NCBI GenBank assembly: GCA_023384355.1
Contig: JAHDWL010000023.1
Span: 1-47,549 of the forward strand
Length of the DNA: 47,549 bases
Direction of reading: 5' to 3'
From: Anaerolineae bacterium
GTDB taxonomy: Bacteria; Chloroflexota; Anaerolineae; Promineifilales; Promineifilaceae
Shown here: positions 26,212 through 35,039 of the stretch, piece by piece
How the letters are laid out: every line of letters begins with the position of its first letter
Numbering within the stretch: position 1 is the first letter of the stretch
Notes under the pieces: model-generated
Databases searched by the model: none
What the model was told of the DNA's origin: nothing
What the model saw: only the letters and a program-made list of their open reading frames with translations
Program-made: the position numbers and the translations under genes

Positions 26212-26811
26212 ATGAACGATCTTCCCGAACTTTTTCAATCACGCCGGTCTATTCGCCGCTATGAGTCGCGTCCCGTGCCACAGGCGATCATTGACCGGTT
26301 GCTGGAATCGGCCGTCTGGGCGCCGTCGGCCCACAACCGGCAGCCCTGGCGCTTTGTGGTCATCACCACAGCGAACGCGAAGCAAAAGCTGGCGGGGGCC
26401 ATGGGCGAAGCCTTGCGACGCGATCTGGCGGCCGACGGCCTTTCCCGGACGGCGATCGATCGCGACGCCAATCGTTCCTACACTCGCCTGACCGGCGCGC
26501 CGCTGCTCATCCTGGTCTGTCTCACAATGGCCGACATGGATGAATACCCCGACGAGCGCCGCAATCGAAACGAAGCCCTGATGGCGGCCCAGGGCGCGGC
26601 GATGGCCGGGCAGAATCTCATGCTGTCCGCCCACGCTCTCGGGCTGGGCGCTTGCTGGCTGTGCGCGCCGCTGTTTTGCCCGGAGATCGTGCGCGAGGCG
26701 CTCGATCTGCCCGCTGACTGGCAACCCCAGGGCGTGATCACCGTCGGGTATCCAGCGGAGACAAAAGAAAAGACGCGCCATCCCATTGGGACGCGCGTCC
26801 TTTATCGTTGA
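26212..26811 (+). CDS. Nitroreductase-family protein (FbiB C-terminal-like)
   Basis: 199 residues. FMN-dependent nitroreductase fold: FQSRRSIRRYESRPV binds the flavin phosphate, WAPSAHNRQPWRFVVI follows, then AALMAAQGAAMAGQNLML-type helix and HALGLGACWLCAPLF, ending TVGYPAETKEK. It most resembles the flavin domain that completes coenzyme F420 (FbiB C-terminus) and related stand-alone enzymes, but sequence alone cannot fix the substrate. The last 12 codons overlap a GC-rich hairpin. Monocistronic; convergent with RNase J. Confidence 0.88.
   Translation: MNDLPELFQSRRSIRRYESRPVPQAIIDRLLESAVWAPSAHNRQPWRFVVITTANAKQKLAGAMGEALRRDLAADGLSRTAIDRDANRSYTRLTGAPLLILVCLTMADMDEYPDERRNRNEALMAAQGAAMAGQNLMLSAHALGLGACWLCAPLFCPEIVREALDLPADWQPQGVITVGYPAETKEKTRHPIGTRVLYR
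26772..26799. terminator. Hairpin in the 3' end of the nitroreductase coding region
   Basis: GACGCGC (26772-26778) pairs with GCGCGTC (26793-26799), with a further inner CCCA/TGGG pairing. An A-run precedes and CTTTA follows. It sits between the convergent nitroreductase and RNase J genes, so it could terminate both, though it overlaps coding sequence. Confidence 0.45.
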
Positions 26812-26839
26812 TGCACCGCATCCGGCCGGGATGTGCGGA

Positions 26840-28486
26840 TCAGACTACAACGGCTTCGATGACCGGCCGTTTGCCCGTCTCGTCATAGAGGAATCGGCTC
26901 AGCGCCGACTCCACCTGGCCGTCCGTCACCTTACGCCCCGCGACGAAGGCCTCGCCCACGACGTGGGCGATCAATTCCTCGGCTCCTTTCAGGAGCTCTT
27001 CGGCTTCCTTCTCGTTGATGAAGCCGCGCGTGCTGAGTTTGGGCCGGCCGGCCATCTCACCCCGATCGCTGGTACGAATGACGGCGAAGAAATAGCCCGC
27101 CTGAGCCAGCCGGTCGCGGTCTCGCACCTCCGCCCAGCCGATATCGCCGACGCCGGCCCCATCAACAAAGACATAACCGCCCGGCAGGCGATCACGCACG
27201 GTCATGCTGTAAGGGGTCAGGTCAATAGGCGTGCCGTTCTCGACTACGGCGATTCGCTCTTGTGGAATGCCCAGCGTCTTGCCCATCTCCGCGTGGAGCT
27301 TCAGGTGTCGCAGCTCCCCGTGGACGGGGATGAGGAACAGCGGCCGGATGAGGTTGATGAGCAGTTTCATCTCCTCGCGGCTGGCATGGCCCGAGACGTG
27401 GACCTTGGCAATCCGGTCGTAGAGCACCAACGCCCCCCGCCGGTAGAGTTGGTTGATAGTGCGGTAGATCAATTCCTCGTTGCCCGGGATGGGGTGCGCG
27501 GAGAAAATGACCGTGTCTCCCTCCTGGATGCTCAATTGGTTGTGTTGGCCCCGAGCCAGACGACCGAGAACGGCCGACGGCTCCCCTTGCGAGCCGGTGA
27601 CCATGATCACCACCTGACTCGGCGGCATCTTGACCGCCACGCCCAGATCGACGATCAGATCATCGGGCAACTCCAGATAGCCCAGCTTTCGGGCTATCTT
27701 GATCGCGTCGCGCATCGAGCGGCCGGCAATCGCCATCTTGCGGTTATATTTCAAGGCCGCGGCCGCGGCGATTTGCACCCGTGAGATCAGCGACGCGAAG
27801 GTGGCGACGATGATTCGGCCGTCAGCCTTGCGGAACACATCCTCGAAACCCTCCAGCAGATCCGTCTCCGACTCAGTCCAGCCTGGCCGGTCGGCGTTCG
27901 TGCTGTCGGCCAGCAATGCCAGAACTCCGCGCTGCGAAAACTCGGCCAGCTTGGCAAAGTCGGGCGGCCAGCTGTCGATGGGCGTGTGGTCGAATTTATA
28001 GTCGCCGGTGTGAACGATAAGGCCGACCGGCGTGGTGATACCGAAGCCGACGCAATCGGGGATGCTGTGGGCCACATGAAACGGCTCCACCGTGAACGGC
28101 CCGATTTGCAGCACCTCGCCGGCACGAAACGAAACCAGTTCAACCTCGTGAAGATTCTTCGCTTCACGCAGTTTGTTTTCGATCAATCCCAGCGTCAGTG
28201 GTGTGGCGTATATCGGCGCGGCTATATCCTCGACAAGGTGCGGCAACGCGCCGATATGGTCTTCGTGGCCATGGGTAATAAGGATGGCGCGGACCTTGGA
28301 ACGCCGGTCGCCCTCCATGAGATAGTTATAGTCGGGGATGATGAGATCGACGCCAAGCATGTCGTTTTCGGGAAACATGACGCCTGCATCGACGATGAGG
28401 ATGTCGTCCTCATACTCGATGATGGTCATGTTCTTGCCGATCTCGCCCAATCCCCCCAAAGGTAGGATACGTAATGCGTTTGTCAT
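26840..28486 (-). CDS. rnj: Ribonuclease J
   Basis: 548 residues. Metallo-beta-lactamase/beta-CASP exo- and endoribonuclease that degrades and matures RNA from the 5' end. LPLGGLGEIGKNM near the start, HGHEDHIGALPHL (72-84) with the zinc-binding His and Asp residues, VGLIVHTGDYKFDHTPID, the beta-CASP motifs ADSTNADRPGWTESE and SGHASREE, and VPVHGELRHL. The frame continues upstream to a TTG at 28525, but the ATG at 28486 gives the canonical N-terminus. A promoter (TTGACG-17-TACAAT) ends 10 nt before that ATG, so the leader is only a few bases and has no Shine-Dalgarno. Confidence 0.97.
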   Translation of the reverse strand: MTNALRILPLGGLGEIGKNMTIIEYEDDILIVDAGVMFPENDMLGVDLIIPDYNYLMEGDRRSKVRAILITHGHEDHIGALPHLVEDIAAPIYATPLTLGLIENKLREAKNLHEVELVSFRAGEVLQIGPFTVEPFHVAHSIPDCVGFGITTPVGLIVHTGDYKFDHTPIDSWPPDFAKLAEFSQRGVLALLADSTNADRPGWTESETDLLEGFEDVFRKADGRIIVATFASLISRVQIAAAAALKYNRKMAIAGRSMRDAIKIARKLGYLELPDDLIVDLGVAVKMPPSQVVIMVTGSQGEPSAVLGRLARGQHNQLSIQEGDTVIFSAHPIPGNEELIYRTINQLYRRGALVLYDRIAKVHVSGHASREEMKLLINLIRPLFLIPVHGELRHLKLHAEMGKTLGIPQERIAVVENGTPIDLTPYSMTVRDRLPGGYVFVDGAGVGDIGWAEVRDRDRLAQAGYFFAVIRTSDRGEMAGRPKLSTRGFINEKEAEELLKGAEELIAHVVGEAFVAGRKVTDGQVESALSRFLYDETGKRPVIEAVVV

Positions 28487-28496
28487 ACTATAGGAA

Positions 28497-28525
28497 ATTG
28501 TAGGGAAATTTACCCTTCCCGTCAA
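28497..28525 (-). promoter_or_regulatory. Promoter of the RNase J gene, near-leaderless
   Basis: On the minus strand TTGACG (28520-28525), 17-nt spacer, TACAAT (28497-28502), 10 nt to the ATG at 28486. The expected start of transcription is about 4 nt before the ATG. Confidence 0.65.
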
Positions 28526-28587
28526 AGAAGGTCACCCTCAGTTTAAAATTAGCCCATCGCCGGGGTCACAACCCCATCAGACGGGGT

Positions 28588-29586
28588 TTAAATGGCTGTA
28601 GTCGTCTGGATGAAAGCCCACAGGAGAAAGATGAGGATAACCATGACCGCCGTCAGAACGAGCAGCAGCGGCCAAATGCGGGGCGCGGGTTCATAGGTCA
28701 ACGGCGCGGCCGCCGGGCGCGCGTTCACCGGCACCTCCGGCCGAGGATGCGCCACCGTGAGCGTGAGATCTTCGTCCTCAGGTTTCGTTGATGTGCCCGC
28801 CGGCTGCACGATCGCGCGAGGACCGTTCTGGATGACGGCGACCGTGATGTTGTCCTCGCCGCCGCGATCGCGGGCCAGACCCACCAGCGTATCGACGGCC
28901 GCGTCCGGTAGTTCACGCCCCAGGATATCGGCTATCTCATTGTCGTCGACGTGGCGAGTCAGACCATCGGAACATAACAGGAGCAGATCGCCCGGCTCAA
29001 GGGTCTCCACGTACAGATCGATGGGCGGCCGTCGCTCGGAACCCAGGCTGTAGAGGATGACGTTTTTATAGGGGTAACGCAACGCCTCCTCAGGCGTCAG
29101 TGCCCCCTCTTCAACGAGGCGGGCTACAAGACTCTGGTCGCGCGTCACCTGGACAAGAGCACCATTGCGCCAGCGATAGGCACGACTGTCGCCGACGTTG
29201 CCGATAAAGGCGCGGCCGTCCTTGATGGCCGCCGCTACCATCGTGGTAGCCATACGCCGGCTATCGTCGCGATCGGCAGCCAGCCGACGCAAATCGGTGT
29301 TGGCAGATTGCATGGCCTCGATCAGGAGATGCCCTATGTCCTCATTATCCAATTCCTCAAGAGAGGATGATTCGAGGAAGTAGTGCAGGGTGCGCTCGCC
29401 GGCAAACTGGCTGGCCACTTCGCCCGCGTCGGCACCACCGACGCCGTCGGCGACAATATAGAGATTCCCGTGGCGGAGGTCGTCGGGCGATTGTGGTTCG
29501 AAAACGGCGACGAAGTCCTCGTTGTGACTTCGCACCAGGCCGGGATCAGTGCGCCAGGCGGCCGAAAGGGAGACGGTCGCTTCCAT
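28588..29586 (-). CDS. PP2C-type protein serine/threonine phosphatase with C-terminal membrane anchor
   Basis: 332 residues from the ATG at 29586. PP2C metal motifs in order: DPGLVRSHNEDF, YIVADGVGGADAGEVAS, FIGNVGDSRAYRWRNG, LLLCSDGLTRHVDDNE and GGEDNITVAVI. A Pro-rich linker follows, then one membrane helix close to the C-terminus (WPLLLVLTAVMVILIFLLWA), which would anchor the catalytic domain inside the cell. It reverses Ser/Thr phosphorylation by Hanks-type kinases, none of which is in the window. The frame extends to 29622, but a promoter (TTGCAG-17-TATAGT) ends 7 nt before the ATG at 29586, supporting this start and a leaderless mRNA. Confidence 0.92.
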   Translation of the reverse strand: MEATVSLSAAWRTDPGLVRSHNEDFVAVFEPQSPDDLRHGNLYIVADGVGGADAGEVASQFAGERTLHYFLESSSLEELDNEDIGHLLIEAMQSANTDLRRLAADRDDSRRMATTMVAAAIKDGRAFIGNVGDSRAYRWRNGALVQVTRDQSLVARLVEEGALTPEEALRYPYKNVILYSLGSERRPPIDLYVETLEPGDLLLLCSDGLTRHVDDNEIADILGRELPDAAVDTLVGLARDRGGEDNITVAVIQNGPRAIVQPAGTSTKPEDEDLTLTVAHPRPEVPVNARPAAAPLTYEPAPRIWPLLLVLTAVMVILIFLLWAFIQTTTAI

Positions 29587-29593
29587 CACCGGC

Positions 29594-29622
29594 ACTATAG
29601 CGGCAATGGCCGCCGGCTGCAA
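29594..29622 (-). promoter_or_regulatory. Promoter giving a leaderless PP2C mRNA
   Basis: Minus-strand TTGCAG (29617-29622), 17-nt spacer, TATAGT (29594-29599), then 7 nt to the ATG at 29586. Confidence 0.55.
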
Positions 29623-29708
29623 GGCCTGATACCTGACGATTGCATGACGAAGTAGTGAAAAAGGTCAGCCCACTGCCTCATGAGCGAATCCAGAAGCATA
29701 TATCAGTG

Positions 29709-29750
29709 ACGAAAAACGCCCCGTCAGTGTTCGGACGGGGCGTTTTTCGT
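29709..29750. terminator. Bidirectional intrinsic terminator after the subtilase gene
   Basis: ACGAAAAACGCCCCGTC (29709-29725) and its exact complement (29734-29750), 17 bp with an 8-nt loop. Five As in one arm and five Ts in the other serve both directions; on the minus strand it lies 90 nt beyond the subtilase stop. Confidence 0.93.
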
Positions 29751-29839
29751 TTAAGGAGGAAGAAAATGTGAACCGCAATCCGCTCTAAAGATTAGACGAC
29801 GCCGGACCACAAGTTCTTACCCGCCGGCGATGACCCAAT

Positions 29840-32800
29840 TTACACAAGGGTCATCGCGCCGCAACCATAAATTGTAAAGAAACAACCCGTATGCGCGGTG
29901 TGGGGCGGCGAGCCCGGGCCGGAGAGCCCCAACCAACCGTTCTCGGTCGCGTTCAGCTGGTCACCAAAGTCAATGACGTAGAAGCCCAACGTGCCCGACC
30001 GCGGGGGCAGCACGGTGTAGGCCACGTCGAAGTTGGCGAAAATGGTGTAATACCGCTCGCCCAACGGGACGACGTTCATCCCAAGGATGTAGTCACTCGG
30101 ACCGCCGTAGTAGAAGTCCTGGCCTTCCAGGTCAACATTAAACGATTCCGTGAGGAAGGAATCGGCGTTCAGGCCGATCCGATCGCCACAGAAATACAGG
30201 ATAGTGTTGCCGCTGTTGGTCGAATGTGCGGTGAAGAAGTCCGCATTGGCTTCGCCGGTGTTGAGATCGTAGACCCAGGTCACATTGCGGCCGTCGGTAA
30301 TGTTGTTGAAGGAGACGTCACGGTTCAACACGGCGTAGTCATACAGTCCATCCTCATCCATATCCAGATAGAAGACAAAACTGGAAACGAGCGCGATGGA
30401 CTGACGATCCCAGGTGTTGACCGCAAAGCCCATGACGAACGAATCCTCGGGGCCACAGTAGCCGGCCGGAACCGGATAGGTCTGCACGCCGACATAGCGC
30501 AGGTCCACCGGGGCCATGTTGCCACCCAGCGGCGGCGTAGCCATTCTGTCGCTGGTCCCAATCAGGGAGTACGTGTCGATGTAGGAAGCTGCGACACCGG
30601 TGTTACGGACCCAGTTGAGTCCGTTCTGGCGAACGCCCGACTGGATGTTGCCCGCGCCGCGCGGCAATACATGCCACGGCATGTGGATCGCGACACCGCT
30701 CGAGTCCACGGCTTCAAAGTTGATGTAACCGTCATACTCGTTGTAGGTCAACGTGGTGGGATCCGCTCCCGCACTGCCGCTGTCCATCATCCAGTCATGC
30801 AGCGGCCGATTGGTGCGCGGCCGGACAAACATGTGCACCGGGATATTGACGGAACCACGGCCTGGAACAGAGAACCAGGTCGGCACCGAGAGACGAACCA
30901 CACCGGTATCATCCTCAGCATAGCGATACTCCACATTCGACCGCAAGGTGATCGGCTGATTGGAGTAGTTGCGGATGGTGATGCGCTTGACAAGCGTTTC
31001 GCCGTCGGCGAAGTCCCCGAAGCCATAGTTCAGGACGCTGCTCATCGAATCGCGTTCCCAGGCAGCCAGCGGCGAATTCAGGGCGTCGAAGACGCGCACC
31101 TCGCCACCGCCGATGCGGCTGATGGCCGCAATTCGGCCGCCGAAGAACTCAGGCTCGTTCATGATGTCCGTTTCACCGGTGTTCACGAGGACGGACTTGA
31201 TCTCCGACCAGCTGCGATCCGGGTAGGCTTGCATGAGCAGGGCGGCTGAGCCGGTGACCATCGGCGCGGCACCGGAGGTACCGCCGAACGCCTGGGTGCC
31301 CGTGCCCGTGCCGTAGACGGCCGAGACAGACGCGCCGGGAGCGCCGATTTCCGGTTTCACCAGATTCAGGCCGACGCTCGGGCCACGGCTGCTGGAGCCG
31401 ACCATGTGCTGGACGAGCGGGATGTCGTTCGCCGGGTCGAACACAACGGTAACACCCTCATCCAGACCGCTCTTCAACGCATCCGAATCAACCTGGCTAA
31501 TCATGTAGCCGGGGATGCTCGGGTCGCCGCCGCCGAAACCACCCTGGAACGGAGCTCCCGGAGCAATCAGGCCGATGATGCCGACCAGGGCATCGCCTTC
31601 GGCGATATTGCTGATCTTGACGCTGAAACTGCACGAACCGCGATCAACGAGTACGATCTTGCCGGACAACGTGCCGGGGGCAAACGGCGCACAGCCGTTC
31701 AGATTGCCACCCGCGCCATCACCATATTGCAACGGCCCTTCGATGCGTTCCGTCGGTTTGACCGACCACGGCTGGAAGACGGCCGCGTACAGACCGGCGA
31801 TGCCGGCCGGGGAAGTCACTTCCATCAGCCCCTGGGTCTCGGAGGGTACAGTTGTCTGCGCCACGGACAGGGCCGTCGCGGCCGCGGCCGGAGAGCCGGT
31901 CGCGTACGGTTTGTCGGCGCTGTTGCCGGCCGAGGCGACGGTCAGGACGCCCAACGCGCTGGCGTTGTTAACGGCAAAGGAGAGGTCATCCCAGCGGGCG
32001 TCGCCATAGGGCGAGCCGAGCGACATGTTGATGACATCGACAGCATCGTCGGTGTTGCCGTCGCCGTTCGGGTCAACGGCGAACTCCATGGCCTGGAGAA
32101 GGGCCACGCCGGAGCACGAGGTGCTGACCGAGGAGCAGACCTTGACCGCGTACAGGTCAACGCCGGGGGCAACGCCCATGGCGCCGCCGATGATGTCACC
32201 CACGTGTGTGCCGTGGCCGCCACCGGCGCCGTCATCCAGCGGATCGGGATCGGGCTCTTCGGCTGTGTTCGGCCAGTTGCTGCCGACAAAGTCATAGCCG
32301 CCCACTACCTTGGCCGTCGGGAAGGTGCCCGGCTCGATGATCGTCGGGTCGTTGTTGAGATAATCGTTGACGTCACCGGAGCCGCCGAAAGCGATGTGGG
32401 TGTAGTCAATGCCGCTGTCGAGAACAGCTACACGCACGCCCGTGCCGTCATAGCCGGCATCGTGGACGGCCGTCGCGCCGATATAGGGAACGGTCTCGGA
32501 CAGGTCGATTTCGTAGGTCCGGACTGGGCTGATGGCCACAACGTTCGGGTTGCGGGCCAGCGCATCCAGAGCCGAGGCGTCGACCTCAAGCATGACTGCG
32601 TTCAATACAAGTTGGGTGGAGCCAAGAACCTTGGCCGAGGAGTCGATCGCGCGCGCGCCGGCGACAAAAGCCGCTTGCTGCGAGACGGCGGCCTGCTGCT
32701 GCAGTGAATGATCCGTTCCGGTGGCGGCTGAGGCCGCCGGGCCGCTCAGACGGACTACAACCTGCACACGTCCCGTCTGACCCCGCAACGCGGGATTGAG

Positions 32801-33016
32801 ACGCAGAATCGCCAGATCTTCGGCCTGGGCTTGAAGGGATGTCTCCAGTTTCGCGCCAGACAGTTGAGCCGGCATGGGACGATCGATATTATCGCTGCGG
32901 TTAGCGCGGGTAGTCCACGGGCTATCCTGGGCGAAGGCGGCCGATGCGGTGAGGGCCAGCACGCCCAGCACCACCAGCACCTTCAGAATACGCTTTGCAG
33001 AATTCTTCCTAAACAA
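29840..33016 (-). CDS. Secreted S8 (subtilisin-family) serine protease with PA insert
   Basis: 1058 residues. Signal peptide with cleavage after ASAAFAQ near residue 30, an inhibitor-like propeptide to about 175, then the S8 domain: Asp200 in VAVLDSGIDYTH, His268 in GHGTHVGDIIGG, the oxyanion Asn near 365 (ASAGNSADKP), and Ser581 in GGTSGAAPMVTGSAALL. A protease-associated domain is inserted at about 400-535 (ISNIAEGDALVGIIGL). The remaining 450 residues are beta-rich, probably Fn3-like and other wall or substrate-binding modules, with no clear anchor. Start codon is TTG with GGAGG 6 nt upstream. Such proteases feed heterotrophs on extracellular protein. Ends before a strong terminator. Confidence 0.95.
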   Translation of the reverse strand: MFRKNSAKRILKVLVVLGVLALTASAAFAQDSPWTTRANRSDNIDRPMPAQLSGAKLETSLQAQAEDLAILRLNPALRGQTGRVQVVVRLSGPAASAATGTDHSLQQQAAVSQQAAFVAGARAIDSSAKVLGSTQLVLNAVMLEVDASALDALARNPNVVAISPVRTYEIDLSETVPYIGATAVHDAGYDGTGVRVAVLDSGIDYTHIAFGGSGDVNDYLNNDPTIIEPGTFPTAKVVGGYDFVGSNWPNTAEEPDPDPLDDGAGGGHGTHVGDIIGGAMGVAPGVDLYAVKVCSSVSTSCSGVALLQAMEFAVDPNGDGNTDDAVDVINMSLGSPYGDARWDDLSFAVNNASALGVLTVASAGNSADKPYATGSPAAAATALSVAQTTVPSETQGLMEVTSPAGIAGLYAAVFQPWSVKPTERIEGPLQYGDGAGGNLNGCAPFAPGTLSGKIVLVDRGSCSFSVKISNIAEGDALVGIIGLIAPGAPFQGGFGGGDPSIPGYMISQVDSDALKSGLDEGVTVVFDPANDIPLVQHMVGSSSRGPSVGLNLVKPEIGAPGASVSAVYGTGTGTQAFGGTSGAAPMVTGSAALLMQAYPDRSWSEIKSVLVNTGETDIMNEPEFFGGRIAAISRIGGGEVRVFDALNSPLAAWERDSMSSVLNYGFGDFADGETLVKRITIRNYSNQPITLRSNVEYRYAEDDTGVVRLSVPTWFSVPGRGSVNIPVHMFVRPRTNRPLHDWMMDSGSAGADPTTLTYNEYDGYINFEAVDSSGVAIHMPWHVLPRGAGNIQSGVRQNGLNWVRNTGVAASYIDTYSLIGTSDRMATPPLGGNMAPVDLRYVGVQTYPVPAGYCGPEDSFVMGFAVNTWDRQSIALVSSFVFYLDMDEDGLYDYAVLNRDVSFNNITDGRNVTWVYDLNTGEANADFFTAHSTNSGNTILYFCGDRIGLNADSFLTESFNVDLEGQDFYYGGPSDYILGMNVVPLGERYYTIFANFDVAYTVLPPRSGTLGFYVIDFGDQLNATENGWLGLSGPGSPPHTAHTGCFFTIYGCGAMTLV

Positions 33017-33484
33017 CGTTTGCCTCCAGGGAAGTCAAATTTGGTGGTAAATGTTCAAAATTGGCCTGTCGAACGCAATCCAAAGGCGCGCATCGACACC
33101 CTACGTAGAAAAATCAGGCGTTGTTTCTCTGGTTCCGCTTTATCCTCCTCACCGCAATCGGACAGCCGATACGGTCATGAAAAATCCTGTCATTGATTGA
33201 ACGTCATTTTGCCGAATTTCAAACCCGCCCATCGGGATCACAGGGCACTCTCCCGTGCTTGCCGGTATTGGCGGATTGAACAGCAGTTAACAGCACTATT
33301 CTAATCGATAACGCTTAAGGATTCTCTTACGGAATTTTCACGCTATATTCATCCGGCATCTTACTAGATTGGCATCAATTGGACAAATATGATCGCGATT
33401 CAACCGTAAAAATATCCGACCGATGGGCCGGCACGCGACAAACCGGTAAATAATCAGGCGGGCATTCCTATATGCGTGTTGTTC

Positions 33485-33512
33485 TGGACATAAGAAGAAA
33501 GTAACGTACAAT
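33485..33512 (+). promoter_or_regulatory. Candidate promoter of the ECF transporter operon
   Basis: TGGACA (33485-33490), 16-nt spacer, TACAAT (33507-33512). Predicted start about 33519, which gives a leader of about 117 nt before the S-component ATG. Confidence 0.55.
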
Positions 33513-33584
33513 TTCGGGCATGAATCGGCTCATTGGCCCGCTTTCACGCGCCGATCAGGATGATAAATTCAAGGAATTGTGATG

Positions 33585-33615
33585 TTCGGAGTCGGCAAAT
33601 AATCGCCGGTCCGAA
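33585..33615 (+). promoter_or_regulatory. Leader hairpin next to the ribosome site of the ECF S-component gene
   Basis: TTCGGA (33585-33590) pairs with TCCGAA (33610-33615) and CGGC (33593-33596) pairs with GCCG (33605-33608), separated by a small internal bulge; loop 8 nt. The Shine-Dalgarno AGGAGG begins 3 nt after the stem, so the hairpin could influence translation. Confidence 0.45.
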
Positions 33616-33635
33616 ACAGGAGGTTGGATAAGGAA

Positions 33636-34226
33636 ATGGAACGTTTGAAACGCGACTTCAGCACGATATCGTTAGCCATGATCCCTATAGCGATCGCCAT
33701 CAACATCGCCGTAGGCCAAATTGTGAAAGCCCTAAGATTACCGCTGTATCTGGACTCAATCGGCACGGTTTTCGTCGGTGCCGTGGCTGGGCCGTGGGTC
33801 GGCGCATTAACAGGACTGCTCTCGAACATCATCTGGGCCATCATCTTCGGCGATGTGACCAACACCGTTCCATACGCGCCGGTGGCGGCCGCCATCGGTT
33901 TTCTGGCCGGTGTGTTCAGCAAGTACGGTTGGTTCAAGGTGTGGTGGAAGGCAGTACTTGGCGGCGCAATAACGGGCGTTGTGGCATCATTGTTGTCCGC
34001 TCCCATCACATTCTATCTGTTCGGTGGCGTTGTCGGAACGGGCATGGATATCATCACCGCAGCATTTCGCAGCCAGGGCATGAGCATGCTGGCGGCAAAC
34101 TTCCTGCAGGGACTGGCCACCGACCCTCTGGACAAGGCCATCTCTTTTCTGATTGTCTACTTGATTCTGCGGGCTCTTCCGGACAGATATATCGATCGTT
34201 TCTCAAGAGCCGAAGACGTTCGGTAA
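33636..34226 (+). CDS. ECF transporter S component (substrate-specific), ligand unknown
   Basis: 196 residues, about six hydrophobic helices with short loops, typical of ECF S proteins. The stretch LPLYLDSIGTVFVGAVAG followed by PWVGALTGLLSNIIW resembles the shared S-component scaffold that docks on EcfT. It determines which vitamin or micronutrient is imported. I could not assign it to ThiT, RibU, BioY, FolT, PdxU, QueT or similar from motifs. Start: ATG at 33636; a TTG at 33624 lies in frame next to AGGAGG and is the alternative. First gene of a five-gene operon. Confidence 0.82.
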   Translation: MERLKRDFSTISLAMIPIAIAINIAVGQIVKALRLPLYLDSIGTVFVGAVAGPWVGALTGLLSNIIWAIIFGDVTNTVPYAPVAAAIGFLAGVFSKYGWFKVWWKAVLGGAITGVVASLLSAPITFYLFGGVVGTGMDIITAAFRSQGMSMLAANFLQGLATDPLDKAISFLIVYLILRALPDRYIDRFSRAEDVR

Positions 34227-34244
34227 TCAATTCGGGATAACCCC

Positions 34245-35039
34245 ATGAGTGGGACGTACGGCCTGTATGTTGTCCGGCAAACAGGGATACATCGCCTCCA
34301 CCCTCTGACCAAGCTGGTCTACGTTCTGGTATGCCTGCTCATTGGCTGGTTGATTCCCGGCGTGTGGTCGCCGTATATTGTGCTTCTGATTGGGGTTGTC
34401 CCGGTAGCCCTAATCGCCAGGGTACTGCCTGAGGTAATCAAGAACACGATCAAGACGGCTATCCCCTTCGCGATCTCGCTGATAATCGTGCAGGGCTTGT
34501 TCTGGACAGGCGGCACGATTGTGCGGCAGTTAGGCCCCTTCTCGCTGAAAGCGGAGGGGCTTCTTTTTGCCATCCGGGGGACAGGCCGAATCATTTTGGC
34601 CGTCAGCGGTTTTCTGCTCCTGAACTACACCACCCGCTCCGACGAACTAATGCTTGCTCTCAGCCAGAAGGGGCTGCCGAACAGCATCTCGTATGTCGTC
34701 CTGAGCACCTTGCAGGTTATTCCCCGTTTTCAGCGAAAAGCCAACACGATCCTCGACGCCCAACGTAGCCGCGGCCTGGAGACAGAGGGCAGTTATCTCA
34801 TCAGGATGCGCGCGCTAATGCCTCTGGTCGTCCCCCTTCTGTTGGGCAGCATCGTCGATATTGAAGAGCGGGCCATCGCCCTCGAAGTGCGCGCCTTCAG
34901 CCGCGAAGGCGCAAAGACCAGCCTGCTCGTCCTCCACGACACCCGCTTCCAGCGCGCCATACGCTGGTTGCTCATGCTGGGGGCTATGGCCGTAATCGGC
35001 TGGCGGTTCTATCTCTGGCTGGCCCCGAGGCTTGCGTGA
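34245..35039 (+). CDS. ecfT: ECF transporter T component (EcfT)
   Basis: 264 residues. Membrane scaffold joining the S component to the two ATPases. Hydrophobic helices at about 25-75, 85-105 and 235-258; the long cytoplasmic coupling helices carry the two Ala-Arg-Gly-like signatures seen here as DAQRSRGLE (about residue 170) and LEVRAFSREG (about 217), which insert into the ATPases. Begins 18 nt after the S gene and overlaps the next gene by 4 nt (GTGA). Confidence 0.92.
   Translation: MSGTYGLYVVRQTGIHRLHPLTKLVYVLVCLLIGWLIPGVWSPYIVLLIGVVPVALIARVLPEVIKNTIKTAIPFAISLIIVQGLFWTGGTIVRQLGPFSLKAEGLLFAIRGTGRIILAVSGFLLLNYTTRSDELMLALSQKGLPNSISYVVLSTLQVIPRFQRKANTILDAQRSRGLETEGSYLIRMRALMPLVVPLLLGSIVDIEERAIALEVRAFSREGAKTSLLVLHDTRFQRAIRWLLMLGAMAVIGWRFYLWLAPRLA

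Larger units (their letters stand above)
33017..33635. other. 619-bp divergent intergenic region, subtilase / ECF transporter
   Basis: No gene seen. The left end carries the subtilase ribosome site (GGAGG on the minus strand at 33022-33027). The middle, 33050-33480, is comparatively AT-rich with no clear structure. The right end holds the ECF promoter (33485-33512) and a leader of about 115 nt with two possible hairpins (33524-33545 and 33585-33615). I compared the leader by eye with TPP, FMN, cobalamin, purine, THF, SAM and preQ1 aptamer cores and found no match. Confidence 0.55.

Noticed and set aside
29891-32707. Two long plus-strand open frames over the subtilase
   Set aside because: The opposite frame holds the complete catalytic triad; these have no recognisable domain.
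33513-33635. Known vitamin riboswitch before the ECF operon
   Set aside because: I could not find TPP, FMN, cobalamin, THF, purine, SAM or preQ1 core sequences; kept only as an unassigned structured leader.
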